Shown in pieces: positions 35,709 through 44,695 of a stretch of DNA of 64,000 nt. The position numbers and the translations under genes are program-made. Source of the stretch: Methylobacterium hispanicum (GTDB taxonomy: Bacteria > Pseudomonadota > Alphaproteobacteria > Rhizobiales > Beijerinckiaceae); assembly GCF_022179285.1 (NCBI RefSeq), contig NZ_BPQO01000006.1:186001-250000 (forward strand). Direction: 5' to 3'. Position 1 is the first letter of the stretch; the number at the start of each line of letters is the position of its first letter. The notes under the pieces were generated by a model. That model was not told where the DNA came from. It worked only from the letters and a program-made list of their open reading frames with translations, and searched no databases.

Positions 35709-36016
35709 GCGGTGCGGGCCTTGCGCGCGAGGGCGCTCCGGATCAGCGCGACGACGTTGCCGAACGTCATCTCGCCGACGGGCTGCTCGTTCGCGTTGAA
35801 GTTCAGCTCGATGCCGAACTTGTCCTCGATCTCGAAGACCAGCTCGACGAAGTCGAGGGAGTCGATCTGCGCCTCCTCCAGCCGGGTCTCGGTGTTCCAG
35901 TCGGCGTCGGCCGTCTTCAGATACTTCTTGGCGATCTCGAAGACGCTGGTGACCACCTCGTCGCCGGCATCGGATCCGATCTGGGCGGCGGGTAGGATCG
36001 CGGCGGTAGCGGCCAT
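35705..36016 (-). CDS. Acyl carrier protein
   Basis: ACP of 103 residues. The phosphopantetheine site is S53 in IDSLDFVELVFEIEDKFG. It is longer than housekeeping AcpP (78 residues), with about 20 extra N-terminal residues and a C-terminal basic tail (RSALARKARTA). The layout suggests a dedicated carrier, in the manner of NodF or AcpXL, rather than the main fatty acid ACP; similarity to those is only at the general ACP level. A GAGGAG ribosome site lies 7 bases before the ATG. It is the first gene of an ACP-KAS-MaoC operon whose upstream region is AT-rich for this genome. Confidence 0.88.
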   Translation of the reverse strand: MAATAAILPAAQIGSDAGDEVVTSVFEIAKKYLKTADADWNTETRLEEAQIDSLDFVELVFEIEDKFGIELNFNANEQPVGEMTFGNVVALIRSALARKARTA

Positions 36017-36369
36017 GTGAGAACTCCTCTCGCAAGAACGAGATCAGTTTCAATATTCGGTCGTCATTCCGCAAGTCGTTTATTGGATGTCGAATGTTGA
36101 ATGGTGTTCATAGTAAATCTCAATGCTCAACTAGCGGTTGTTTCGATTCGCGCTTCTCCCGCGGCGCCGGGTGGCGGCGATCCCTGCCGGGACGAATCGT
36201 GTGGGGCCAGGGCGCAGGACGGGCGGCGCTGCGGTCGCTGCGGTCGCGGATCGATCCCGCAGGCGCGGGACCGCGCGCGCCGCGCGAGCGGACGGCGCCC
36301 CGGCCCGAGGCAGCGCCGAGCCGGCCCCGGGCTACATCGCAGGGACGGGGTCGCGGAGGCGAGGTGTCG
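36017..36369. other. AT-rich regulatory region upstream of the ACP operon
   Basis: 353 bases between the ACP gene and a cupredoxin gene. From about 36040 to 36140 the sequence is clearly richer in A and T than the rest of the window, and this is right upstream of the ACP start. It probably contains the operon promoter. I see a direct resemblance between TCGAATGTTGAATG units near 36092-36106, but no exact operator. The half towards 36369 is again GC-rich and holds no gene. Confidence 0.5.
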
Positions 36370-36729
36370 TCAGTTCACCCGGACCAGGAGCTTCATCTTC
36401 GGGTGGATGCCGCACAGCACCAGGAAGGTCCCGGATTTCCGGAACACGATCGGCGTGCGGCTGCCCGGTGCCTGATCACCGGAGTCGAAGGTGAAGGCCT
36501 CCGACTCGATGTAGACGTGGTGCAGCAGGTCGCTGTCGTCGTTGACGATGGTGACCGTGTCGCCGCGCCCGACCACGAGGCTGCCGGGCTGGAAGGCGCG
36601 CCCCTTCTGGGACACGACGTAACCCTCCGGCCCCGCGAGCGCGAGCGCGGCCGTCACCAGGGCGCCGGTCGTCATGCCCGCGGCGAGCGCCAGGGCGGGG
36701 AGGGCGAGGCGTCGCGGGAGCGGGCGCAT
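36370..36729 (-). CDS. Periplasmic cupredoxin-like protein
   Basis: Predicted exported copper protein of 119 residues. A signal peptide covers about 1-32. The plastocyanin-like domain has type-1 copper ligands: a His at 70 or 71 in LLHHVYIES, then C106, H109 and M112 in LVLCGIHPKMKLLV. The C-x2-H-x2-M spacing is tight, as in pseudoazurin/plastocyanin-type small cupredoxins. It could transfer electrons in the periplasm or bind copper. The ATG at 36729 is used; a TTG five codons upstream is open. It is divergent from the GGDEF-EAL gene, with about 200 bases in between. Confidence 0.83.
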   Translation of the reverse strand: MRPLPRRLALPALALAAGMTTGALVTAALALAGPEGYVVSQKGRAFQPGSLVVGRGDTVTIVNDDSDLLHHVYIESEAFTFDSGDQAPGSRTPIVFRKSGTFLVLCGIHPKMKLLVRVN

Positions 36730-36782
36730 GGGGGCGTCTGGCAAAACCTGTCGGGAGTGTCAGCATAGCGGAGGTGCGATTG

Positions 36783-36869
36783 ATGAAATGTTGTCGTGCT
36801 GCGACGCCGTGCGGGATGAACGAGATGCCGTGCGCCTGCTCGGTTCGGCCGAGGCTAATCGCCTCTTAA
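36783..36869 (+). CDS. Candidate Cys-rich leader peptide
   Basis: Frame of 28 codons, MKCCRAATPCGMNEMPCACS and then VRPRLIAS, with five Cys. GGAGGTG lies 7 bases before its ATG, the best ribosome site in this intergenic region. It lies between the divergent cupredoxin gene and the GGDEF-EAL gene, in the same direction as the latter. It could be a leader or small Cys-rich protein, or chance. No homologue is known to me. Confidence 0.3.
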   Translation: MKCCRAATPCGMNEMPCACSVRPRLIAS

Positions 36870-36931
36870 GATCTTGCACGCATCCTGCGAGAACCTGCTC
36901 GGCGAGCGGGCCACAACTTGGCAGGGTTGCC

Positions 36932-39799
36932 TTGGAACGGAACACGGAACGGCAGGGATTGCCGCCGCATCCGCCATCCGGCGGGCGGGCATGGCGGCGG
37001 ATCGGGAACGCGGCGGCGACGATCCGCGGCCGGATCCTGTTCGCGTTCCTGACCATGAGCCTCCTGACCGGAGCGCTCGGCCTCTACGCCATCGGCGGCA
37101 TTCAGCGCGTCGGCGATCTCGTCTACCGGACCTACGACGAGTCGCTGATGTCCATCAACTACGCGCGGGCCACCGCGGCGGACTTCGCCAAGATGCGCGC
37201 CGCCTTCGCCCGGCGCAGCGTGGCCGCGGAGCCCGCCGTCGTCGCGAGCCTCGACGGCGAGATCACGGACCTGGCCACGGCGCTGGCGGAGGATCTCGCC
37301 ATCGCGGTCGAGCGCGCGCAGTCGGAGCGGGCGGTGCGGGCCGGCGAGGGGGTGCAGACGGCGGTAGCGACCTGGGACGAGATGCGCCGCGCCGTCGCGC
37401 CCGGGCCCCGCGCGGGCCGCAGCGAGGCCTGGGCCGCCCTCGACCGGCAGGCGGCCGCCGTCGACGCGCAGATCGACCTCTTGGTGAACTACACGGCCGG
37501 CGACGGCTTCACGTTCCGGCAGGCCGCCCGGACCCTCGTCGACGAGCAGATCCGCTTTAACGCCGCCGCCACCGGCGCCGCGCTGTTGCTCGCGGGCTTC
37601 GTCGCGTGGCTGCTGCACCGGCGCATCGTCGGGCCGCTCGGCGCGGCCTCCGCCGTGGCGCAGCGCATCGCGGCGGGCCGGCTCGACGTCGCGGTTCCGG
37701 CCGGCGGCCGGGGCGAGCTCGGCCGCCTGCTCACCGCCATGGCGCAGATGCGCGACAACATCCAGGCGATGATGGAGCGCGAGGTCAGCCAGCGCCGCTC
37801 GGCCGAGACGCTGCTCGCCGACGCGCTCCAGAGCTCGCGCGAGGGCATCGTCGTCGTGGACGGGCAGGGGCGCATCGTGCTCGCCAACGCCCGGGCGCTG
37901 GAGTTCTTCGAGGGCCTCGGCGGCGCCGTGCAGGCCGGCACCGCGGCGATGCCGGGGACAGGCGCCGCCCCGACGACCGACTACGCCCGGGCGCTCGCCC
38001 GGGACGGGGAGACGCGCCTGCCCGACGGGCGCCGCCTGCGGGTCAGCCGCAGCGCCGTGCAGAACGGCGGCTTCGTGGCGGTCTGCACCGACGTGAGCCT
38101 CGTCCGCGAGCAGGAGGACCGCCTCACCGAGACCAACAACCGCCTCGATGCGGCGCTCGACAACATGTCCCAGGGCCTGTGCCTCTACGATGCCGGCCGC
38201 CGCCTGATGGTGGTGAACCGGCGCTACTGCGAGATCTACGGCCTGCCCGCCGAGGCGGTGGTCCCCGGCATGAGCGCCGAAGAGGTCGTGACCCGCAGCA
38301 TCGAGGCCGGCAATCATCCGGGCCGCGGCGTCGCCGAGCTGATGCGCCAGGGCCGCAAGGCCTTCGCCAGCACCCTGTTCCAGGAACTCGGCAACGGCCG
38401 CGTCGTCGCCATCGCGGCGCGCGAGACGCGAGAGGGCGGGTTCGTCGCCACCTACGAGGACGTCACCGAGCAGCGCCGCGCCGAGGCGCGCATCGCCTTC
38501 CTCGCCCACCACGACGCGCTGACCGGCCTGCCCAACCGGGTGAAGTTCGGCGAGCAGGTCGATGCCGCGATGGCGCAGGCCGGCCGCGACGGCGGCGGCT
38601 TCGCGGTGTTCTCCCTCGACATCGACGGCTTCCGCCCGATCAACGACACGCTCGGCCGCGCGGTCGGCGACGAGGTGCTGCAGGCCGTGGCCAACCGCCT
38701 CTCGGCCTGCGTGCGCGAGATCGACGGCGTCGCCCGCGTCGGCGCCGACGAGTTCGCCATCCTGCAGCGCGGGGTCGAGGGTCCGGAGGAGGCCGCCATC
38801 CTCGCCCGCCGCATCCTCGACGTGGTGAGCGCCCCCTACCGCCTCACGAGCCACGGCGTCACGCTCGGGCTCACGCTCGGCATCGCGCTGGCGCCCGGCG
38901 ACGGCTCGAGCTGCGACCGGCTCCTCAAGAGCGCCGACATGGCCCTCGACCGGGCTAAGCTCGAGGCGCGGGGCGCCTTCCGGTTCTTCGAGCCGGAGAT
39001 GGACGCGCGCATCCAGGCGCGCCGCCTCGTCGAGCAGGATTTGCGCGCGGCGCTGGCCGCCGAGGCCTTCGAGCTGCACTACCAGCCGATCTACGACCTC
39101 GCCTCCGACCGGATCTGCGGCTTCGAGGCGCTCCTGCGCTGGAACCACCCGACCCGCGGCCGGGTGTCGCCGGCCGAGTTCATCCCGGTGGCGGAGGAGA
39201 TCGGCCTGATCGTGCCGCTCGGCGAGTGGGTGCTGCGCCGGGCCTGCGACGAGGCGAGCCGCTGGCCGGACGGGATCAAGGTCGCGGTCAACGTCTCGGC
39301 GGTGCAGTTCACCTCGGCGAGCCTCGTGACGGCGGTCCGCGACGCGCTGCGCAATTCCGGCCTGCCGGGCCGCCGCCTGGAGCTGGAGATCACCGAATCC
39401 GTGCTGGTGGCCAATCCCGGCGCGACGACCGCGATCCTGCACAGCCTGAAGGGCTTAGGGGTACGGGTCTCGATGGACGATTTCGGCACCGGGTACTCGT
39501 CGCTGAGCTACCTGCGCTCCTTCCCCTTCGACAAGATCAAGATCGACCAGTCCTTCGTGCGCGACCTCGGCGGCCCGAACGGGACCGACTTCATCGTGCG
39601 CGCGGTGATCGGGCTCGGCGACAGCCTTGGCATGACGACCACCGCCGAGGGCGTCGAGACGGAGGCGCAGCTCGCTACGCTGCGCGCCGAGGGCTGCGAC
39701 GAGGTCCAGGGCTACCTGTTCAGCCGCCCGGTGCCGGTCGAGGACGTGCCGGCCGTCATCCGGCGCTGGAACGGCGCCATCCAGCGCGCCATAGCCTGA
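36932..39799 (+). CDS. Membrane GGDEF-EAL protein with PAS domains (c-di-GMP turnover)
   Basis: Large signalling protein of about 955 residues. An N-terminal membrane helix (GRILFAFLTMSLLTGALGLYAI) and a second (ATGAALLLAGFVAWLL) frame a helical periplasmic region; HAMP, two PAS-like domains, GGDEF and EAL follow. The cyclase motif is degenerate (VGADEF in place of GGDEF), but the EAL motif (EALLRWNHP), the DDFGTGYSS loop and KIDQSFVRD are intact. Phosphodiesterase activity is therefore more likely than cyclase. The start is uncertain: TTG 36932 has AGGG 5 bases upstream, while ATG 36788 would add 48 residues. Confidence 0.85.
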   Translation: MERNTERQGLPPHPPSGGRAWRRIGNAAATIRGRILFAFLTMSLLTGALGLYAIGGIQRVGDLVYRTYDESLMSINYARATAADFAKMRAAFARRSVAAEPAVVASLDGEITDLATALAEDLAIAVERAQSERAVRAGEGVQTAVATWDEMRRAVAPGPRAGRSEAWAALDRQAAAVDAQIDLLVNYTAGDGFTFRQAARTLVDEQIRFNAAATGAALLLAGFVAWLLHRRIVGPLGAASAVAQRIAAGRLDVAVPAGGRGELGRLLTAMAQMRDNIQAMMEREVSQRRSAETLLADALQSSREGIVVVDGQGRIVLANARALEFFEGLGGAVQAGTAAMPGTGAAPTTDYARALARDGETRLPDGRRLRVSRSAVQNGGFVAVCTDVSLVREQEDRLTETNNRLDAALDNMSQGLCLYDAGRRLMVVNRRYCEIYGLPAEAVVPGMSAEEVVTRSIEAGNHPGRGVAELMRQGRKAFASTLFQELGNGRVVAIAARETREGGFVATYEDVTEQRRAEARIAFLAHHDALTGLPNRVKFGEQVDAAMAQAGRDGGGFAVFSLDIDGFRPINDTLGRAVGDEVLQAVANRLSACVREIDGVARVGADEFAILQRGVEGPEEAAILARRILDVVSAPYRLTSHGVTLGLTLGIALAPGDGSSCDRLLKSADMALDRAKLEARGAFRFFEPEMDARIQARRLVEQDLRAALAAEAFELHYQPIYDLASDRICGFEALLRWNHPTRGRVSPAEFIPVAEEIGLIVPLGEWVLRRACDEASRWPDGIKVAVNVSAVQFTSASLVTAVRDALRNSGLPGRRLELEITESVLVANPGATTAILHSLKGLGVRVSMDDFGTGYSSLSYLRSFPFDKIKIDQSFVRDLGGPNGTDFIVRAVIGLGDSLGMTTTAEGVETEAQLATLRAEGCDEVQGYLFSRPVPVEDVPAVIRRWNGAIQRAIA

Positions 39800-39861
39800 G
39801 ACTGGGAACCCTCCGCTGAGCCGCCCCGTTGAATGCAGCTTGCAGTTGTAGGAGTTCCGCG

Positions 39862-39948
39862 ATGCTCAAAGGTGGCCTGCTCTGGCTGATCGGCATACCG
39901 CTGCCGATCATCCTCCTGATCTACTTCTTCACCGGCTGGCTGCGCTGA
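39862..39948 (+). CDS. Tiny single-helix membrane protein
   Basis: Frame of 28 codons: MLKGGLLWLIGIPLPIILLI continues YFFTGWLR. It is one hydrophobic helix with a Pro-rich kink and a positive C-terminus. GGAG lies 8 bases upstream of the ATG. Very short proteins with this WLIGIPLPIILL pattern are common in alphaproteobacteria but have no assigned function. It sits 62 bases after the GGDEF-EAL gene and is followed by a strong hairpin. It is a likely real gene too short for routine prediction. Confidence 0.65.
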   Translation: MLKGGLLWLIGIPLPIILLIYFFTGWLR

Positions 39949-39952
39949 GCCG

Positions 39953-39983
39953 GGCCGGCGGCGGGCGGGACCCGCCGCCGGCC
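39953..39983. terminator. Hairpin between convergent genes
   Basis: Perfect 13-base stem GGCCGGCGGCGGG / CCCGCCGCCGGCC with a 5-base loop (CGGGA). It sits in the 42-base gap between the tiny membrane protein gene and the convergent DAHP synthase gene. No T-run, but its place suggests termination for both genes. Confidence 0.6.
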
Positions 39984-39990
39984 GGTCGCA

Positions 39991-41388
39991 TCACTCGGCC
40001 GCGTCGAGGCGGGGGCGCTCGATCTCGGCGCGCTCCCGCTTGATCAGCTCGGCCGTCAGGAAGGCCACCTCCAGCGCCTGCTCCGCGTTGAGGCGCGGGT
40101 CGCAGTAGGTGTGGTAGCGGTCCTGCAGGTCGTCGGCGGTGAGCGCGCGGGCGCCGCCCGTGCACTCGGTGACGTCCTTGCCGGTCATCTCCAGGTGGAT
40201 GCCGCCCGCGACCGTGCCTTCCGCGCGGTGCACGCCGAAGAAGCCCTCGATCTCCTGCATCACCCGCTCGAACGGCCGCGTCTTGTAGCGGCCGGCCGCG
40301 ACCGTGTTGCCGTGCATCGGGTCGCAGACCCAGGTCACCGTGCGGCCCTCGCGCTCCACCGCCCGGACGAGCCTCGGCAGGTGCTCGCCCACCTTGTCCG
40401 CGCCGAAGCGGCAGATCAGCGAGAGGCGCCCCGCCTCGTTCTCCGGGTTAAGCTGGTCGATCAGGCCGATCAGCCCCTCGGCGGTCATGGACGGGCCGCA
40501 CTTCAGGCCGATCGGGTTCCGGATGCCGCGGGCGTATTCCACGTGCGCGTGGTCGGGCTGGCGCGTGCGGTCGCCGATCCACAGCATGTGGCCCGAGGTG
40601 GCGTACCAATCGCCGGAGGTCGAATCGACGCGGGTCAGCGCCTCCTCGTAGCCGAGCAGCAGCGCCTCGTGGCTGGTGTAGAAATCGGTCGTGCGCACCT
40701 CCTGGTGGGTCTCGGGGTTGATCCCGATCGCCTGCATGAAGTGCAGCGCGTCCGACATCCGGCCGGCCACGTCCTGGTAGCGCGAGGACTGGGGCGAGTC
40801 CTTCACGAAGCCCAGCATCCAGCGGTGCGCGTTGTCGAGGTTGGCGTAGCCGCCCGTCGCGAAGGCGCGCAGCAGGTTCAGGGTCGCGGCCGACTGCCGG
40901 TAGGCCTCGATCTGGCGGCGGGGATCCGGCACGCGGGCCTCGTCCGTGAAGCCGATGCCGTTGACGATGTCGCCGCGGTAGCTCGGCAGCGAGACGCCGT
41001 CGAGCGTCTCGGTCGGCGAGGAGCGCGGCTTGGCGAACTGGCCCGCGATGCGCCCGACCTTCACCACGGGCGAGCCGCCCGCGAAGGTCAGCACCAGCGC
41101 CATCTGCAGGAAGACGCGGAAGAAGTCGCGGATGTTGTCGGCGGAGTGCTCGTCGAAGCTCTCGGCGCAGTCGCCGCCCTGGAGCAGGAAGGCCTCGCCC
41201 GCGGCGACGCGCGCGAGCGACGCCTTCAGCTTGCGGGCCTCACCGGCGAAGACCAGGGGCGGAAAGCTCGCGATCTGGTCCTCGACCGCCTTCAGCACGG
41301 CGGCATCCGGATAAGCCGGGACCTGCTGGATCGGCAGACCGCGCCAGCTCTTCGGAGACCAAGTCTTTGACGTCGAACGCTCGCCCAT
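39991..41388 (-). CDS. Class II DAHP synthase
   Basis: 3-deoxy-7-phosphoheptulonate synthase, first step of the shikimate pathway, condensing PEP with erythrose 4-phosphate. It has 465 residues, the size of plant/actinobacterial class II enzymes. Diagnostic features are [13 protein letters not shown], the PEP-binding [34 protein letters not shown] and CDPMHGNT. The ATG at 41388 is chosen because GGGAG lies 8 bases before it; an upstream in-frame start adds six residues. The gene is alone, with a convergent hairpin at its end. Sometimes named aroG or aroF; the symbol is not certain. Confidence 0.93.
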   Translation of the reverse strand: MGERSTSKTWSPKSWRGLPIQQVPAYPDAAVLKAVEDQIASFPPLVFAGEARKLKASLARVAAGEAFLLQGGDCAESFDEHSADNIRDFFRVFLQMALVLTFAGGSPVVKVGRIAGQFAKPRSSPTETLDGVSLPSYRGDIVNGIGFTDEARVPDPRRQIEAYRQSAATLNLLRAFATGGYANLDNAHRWMLGFVKDSPQSSRYQDVAGRMSDALHFMQAIGINPETHQEVRTTDFYTSHEALLLGYEEALTRVDSTSGDWYATSGHMLWIGDRTRQPDHAHVEYARGIRNPIGLKCGPSMTAEGLIGLIDQLNPENEAGRLSLICRFGADKVGEHLPRLVRAVEREGRTVTWVCDPMHGNTVAAGRYKTRPFERVMQEIEGFFGVHRAEGTVAGGIHLEMTGKDVTECTGGARALTADDLQDRYHTYCDPRLNAEQALEVAFLTAELIKRERAEIERPRLDAAE

Positions 41389-41568
41389 GATCGTAACTCC
41401 CGCCACCTCGCGGCGTCGTTTGGCGCGAATCCTCGCGCGAAGCGGCGCTTATAGGGAGGTTCCGAGGGCTTTGCGAGTGTTCGATGCGCGCCTCCGCCCG
41501 GCGTCGCGCGCGGGCGACACCGGTCGGAAGCCGCCGCTTGGATCGGCCGCCGCGATCAACCGCCGCGA

Positions 41569-41925
41569 TCAACCGCCTCTTCGCATCGAGCCCGGCAGGT
41601 GGTCCTTCGGGTTGACGCGCCCGCCGCCCTCGTCCGGGGTCACGGCGGTCGAGGGCTTGAGGGCCCGCGGGGCCGACACGCCGTCGTTCGGCTTGTGGGG
41701 CGCCTCCGGATGCGCCTCATTCACGGTCGTGGTGCCCGGCGGCAGGGTGCCGGCGGTGGGCTGATCGATCCGGCTCGCGGCCGACTGGGCCGAGGCCGGC
41801 GCGACGAAGCGGGCGCCCAACGGCGCGGCCGCGCAGACGCCCAGGATGGCGACGAACAGGGCGGTCGCGGGCCCGCCGGCACGTGGACGCAGCCCGCGGT
41901 GGGGTCGGTTGTCAGGATGGGGCAT
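41569..41925 (-). CDS. Small secreted hypothetical protein
   Basis: Protein of 118 residues. A basic start is followed by a hydrophobic segment ATALFVAILGVCAAAPLGARF with a probable signal cleavage at ASAQS. The mature part is rich in Pro, Asp, Asn and Gly, with TTVNEAHPEAPHKPNDGVS and a basic end HLPGSMRRGG. No enzyme motif. I chose the ATG at 41925; further upstream in-frame sequence has no features. It is between DAHP synthase and the divergent osmC-like gene. Function unknown. Confidence 0.5.
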   Translation of the reverse strand: MPHPDNRPHRGLRPRAGGPATALFVAILGVCAAAPLGARFVAPASAQSAASRIDQPTAGTLPPGTTTVNEAHPEAPHKPNDGVSAPRALKPSTAVTPDEGGGRVNPKDHLPGSMRRGG

Positions 41926-42126
41926 CGGGTTGCACCCTGTCGGTGTTCGGTGGGGGGAGCCTGAAGGCTCCTGCTCGAGGATCAGAACGCGGCGTGCGCG
42001 CGGTCCGGTTCCCGCGGTGGCCGCGTCGGCGGTCCCGCAGGCGCCGGATGGCTCTCCCGGCGTGTCCGGCGACACGTCCCGCGCGAGCAGGGCGCCCGGG
42101 GGCGGGATGAATTCAGGGATGGGATC

Positions 42127-42579
42127 ATGTCGACGCACATCGCCGAGATCGCCTGGGCCCTTCGGCCCGGTGAGGATTTCCCGAACGGACGCTACAGCCG
42201 CGGACACAGCCTGAGCTTCGACGGCGGCGCGACGCTCGCCGGTTCCGCCTCGCCCCACGTCGTCGGCAGATGGGCCGTGCCCGCGGCGGTCGACCCGGAG
42301 GAGATGCTGGTGGCGGCCCTGTCGAGCTGCCACATGCTGACTTTCCTGCACCGCGCCCGGCTGGCGGGCTTCGTCGTCGGCGCCTACCGCGACCGCGCCG
42401 AGGGCGTGTTGGCGGAGATCGCCCCGGGCCGCCGGGCGGTGACGCGGGTGACGCTGCGCCCGGAGATCGCTTGGGCGGGCGGCGAGCCCGATGCGGAGGC
42501 GCTGGCCCGCCTCCACCACGAGGCGCACGCGGAGTGCTTCATCGCGAACTCGGTCACGACCGAGGTGGTGGTGGCCTGA
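42127..42579 (+). CDS. OsmC-family protein
   Basis: OsmC/Ohr-fold protein of 150 residues. The pattern VDPEEMLVAALSSCHMLTFLHRARLAG holds the first conserved Cys (in SSCHM) and the second is C in AHAECFIANSV near the C-terminus, so the two-Cys peroxide-reducing site is complete. It begins HIAEIAWALRPGEDFPNGRYSRGHSLSFDGG, a layout of the OsmC-like subgroup rather than Ohr. These proteins reduce organic peroxides in the cytoplasm. It is a single gene between divergent and convergent neighbours. Confidence 0.86.
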   Translation: MSTHIAEIAWALRPGEDFPNGRYSRGHSLSFDGGATLAGSASPHVVGRWAVPAAVDPEEMLVAALSSCHMLTFLHRARLAGFVVGAYRDRAEGVLAEIAPGRRAVTRVTLRPEIAWAGGEPDAEALARLHHEAHAECFIANSVTTEVVVA

Positions 42580-42627
42580 GGTCGGAGCCGGTCGATCGCG
42601 TCCGCCGTCCTGGATCCTCTCTCGGAT

Positions 42628-42653
42628 CCCCTCTCCCCGCGCGGCGAGAGGGG
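42628..42653. repeat. GC-rich palindrome between osmC-like and SulP genes
   Basis: CCCCTCTC pairs with GAGAGGGG across a CCCGCGCGGC loop. It lies in the 81-base gap of a convergent gene pair, where a terminator would be expected. It shares the CCCCTCTCCCCGC core with the element at 14441-14472. Confidence 0.55.
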
Positions 42654-42660
42654 GCCCCGC

Positions 42661-44142
42661 TCAATGTGCGGGCTGGGACGGCACGCCCTCCTTGTCGTGC
42701 GTGCCGAAGCGCTCCACCAGCGTGGCGCTGGCCGCGTTCAGGCCGATCACCGTGACCTGCCGGCCCTGGCGGCGCGCCTTCGTCACCACGCGGTCGAGGG
42801 CGCCGACGGCGGAGATGTCCCAGAAATGGGCCGCGTGCACGTCGATGACGATGCCCTCGAGCGGCTCCAGCACGTCGATGGCATCGCCGAAGCCGCCGGC
42901 CGAGGCGAAGAAGATCTGGCCCGTGACGCGGTAGGTCCGCACCCGGCCGTCCGCCGACAGATCGGACGTGACGCGGCTGAGCCGCGAGACCTTGCCGGCG
43001 AAGAACACGCCCGAGAGCAGCACGCCCACGAGGACGCCGATGGCGAGGTCCTTCGTGGCGACGACGACCGCCACGGTCGCCAGCATCACGGCCGAGGAGG
43101 GCAGGGGGTTGGTGCGCAACGACAGGAGCGAGCGCCACTGGAAGGTGTTCAGCGAGACCATGATCATCACGGCGGTCAGCGCCGCCACGGGCACGATCGC
43201 CAGCAGGTCCTGCAGCGCGACCAGGAGGACGAGCAGGGCGCTGCCCGCCACGAAGGTCGAGAGCCGGCCGCGCGCCCCCGACGAGACGTTGATCACCGAC
43301 TGGCCGATCATCGCGCAGCCGCCCATGCCGCCGAAGAGCGCCGAGGCCATGTTGGCCACGCCCTGGCCGGCGCATTCGCGGTTCTTGTCGCTCGGCGTGT
43401 CGGTCATGTCGTCCACGATCTGGGCCGTCAGCAGGCTCTCCAGCAGGCCGACCGCGGCCAGCGTCGCCGCGTAGGGCAGGATGATGCGCAGGGTCTCGAA
43501 GGTGAGGGGGACGTCCGGCAGCGCGAAGCTCGGCAGCGCCGAGGGCAGCGCGCCGAGATGCGCGACCGTGCGCACGTCGAGGTGGAACAGAGCGGTGATC
43601 GCGGTGAGCGCCGCGATCGCGATCAGCGGAGACGGCACCGCCCGGGTGATGCGCGGGACGCCGTAGATGATGGCGAGCCCCAGCGCGATCAGCCCGTAGG
43701 TCGCCGGGGTGACGCCGGTGAGTTCCGGCAGCTGCGCCAGGAAGATCAGGATCGCGAGCGCGTTGACGAAGCCCGTCATCACGGATTGCGAGACGAAGCG
43801 CATCAGCCGCCCGAGCCTGAGCAGGCCGGCGAGGATCTGCAGCAGACCCATCAGGATGGTGGCGGCGAACAGGTACTGCACGCCGTGGTCGCGCACGAGA
43901 TCGACCATCACGACCGCCGTCGCGGCGGTCGCCGCCGAGATCATGGCGGGCCGCCCGCCCGCGACCGCGATCACGCAGGCGATGACGACGGAGGCGTAGA
44001 GGCCGACCTTCGGATCGACCCCGGCGATGACGGAGAAGCCGATCGCCTCGGGGATCAGGGCGAGGGCCACGACGATGCCGGAGAGGATGTCGGCGCGCAG
44101 GCGCGTGAGGCCGGCGCGCGGTTGGGCTGGGGAACGGGTCAT
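42661..44142 (-). CDS. SulP-family anion transporter with STAS domain
   Basis: Membrane transporter of 493 residues. About 11 helices cover 10-400, starting [30 protein letters not shown], the SulP consensus entry to the transport core. The segment [21 protein letters not shown] is also typical. The C-terminal STAS domain (about 405-485) has [21 protein letters not shown]. SulP proteins carry sulfate, bicarbonate or dicarboxylates with H+ or Na+. The ATG at 44142 matches the family start. It follows other minus-strand genes but with a 214-base gap. The substrate is not determinable. Confidence 0.88.
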   Translation of the reverse strand: MTRSPAQPRAGLTRLRADILSGIVVALALIPEAIGFSVIAGVDPKVGLYASVVIACVIAVAGGRPAMISAATAATAVVMVDLVRDHGVQYLFAATILMGLLQILAGLLRLGRLMRFVSQSVMTGFVNALAILIFLAQLPELTGVTPATYGLIALGLAIIYGVPRITRAVPSPLIAIAALTAITALFHLDVRTVAHLGALPSALPSFALPDVPLTFETLRIILPYAATLAAVGLLESLLTAQIVDDMTDTPSDKNRECAGQGVANMASALFGGMGGCAMIGQSVINVSSGARGRLSTFVAGSALLVLLVALQDLLAIVPVAALTAVMIMVSLNTFQWRSLLSLRTNPLPSSAVMLATVAVVVATKDLAIGVLVGVLLSGVFFAGKVSRLSRVTSDLSADGRVRTYRVTGQIFFASAGGFGDAIDVLEPLEGIVIDVHAAHFWDISAVGALDRVVTKARRQGRQVTVIGLNAASATLVERFGTHDKEGVPSQPAH

Positions 44143-44356
44143 GGAATGTCCGCAGGAGACGTCGGCCCGCACGCGGCGCGTGGGGGTACGGACGGTCTCG
44201 ATTGCGTGGTCCGGCGGATCGGCGGCCGGAAGAGCCACCCGGGCTTTCACCGGGTCCAGGCGGATGAGGGCGGTCTAGCAGACTTGCGGTGCATCGCAAC
44301 ATGTTGCGGGCGCGCCGCGTCCGCTGTCGCGTCCCCCACCGCGTCCCTGCTTCGCC

Positions 44357-44635
44357 TCAGGCGCCGTCCGGGCCGGTGCGGTCGGGGCGCACCAGGCTGC
44401 CGAGCGCGCAGCCCGCCGCGTAGGCCGCGAGCATCAGCGCGCCGCCGTCCAGCCAGAGGCCGGCCACCCCCGTGACGAGCCCCGCGGCGGCGACGCCCCC
44501 GAGGCCGAGCACGGCGGCGGCGAGGCCGAGCGGGACCGCGCGGTCCCGCGGCCAGCCCGAGAGGGCGCCGATGCCGAGCCCGAGGAGGAGGGCCACGGCT
44601 AGTCCCGGCCAGAGGCCGGCCAACAGAACGATCAC
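44357..44635 (-). CDS. Small hydrophobic membrane protein
   Basis: Hypothetical protein of 92 residues, GTG start. Nearly the whole chain is hydrophobic, with three likely helices (about 3-25, 35-58 and 65-82) and a charged tail VRPDRTGPDGA. No motif is visible. It lies 60 bases past the OmpA-like gene on the same strand and may be co-transcribed. Function unknown. Confidence 0.55.
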   Translation of the reverse strand: MIVLLAGLWPGLAVALLLGLGIGALSGWPRDRAVPLGLAAAVLGLGGVAAAGLVTGVAGLWLDGGALMLAAYAAGCALGSLVRPDRTGPDGA

Positions 44636-44695
44636 GCGGCGTCACCTCCCAGCGGCCCGCGGCTGGCATGCGGGCGCGTCCGGCGCAAGGATGGG

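Noticed and set aside
36017-36369. nod box or other symbiosis operator before the ACP operon
   Set aside because: The region is AT-rich but I could not align it with the nod box pattern, and no other nod genes are present.
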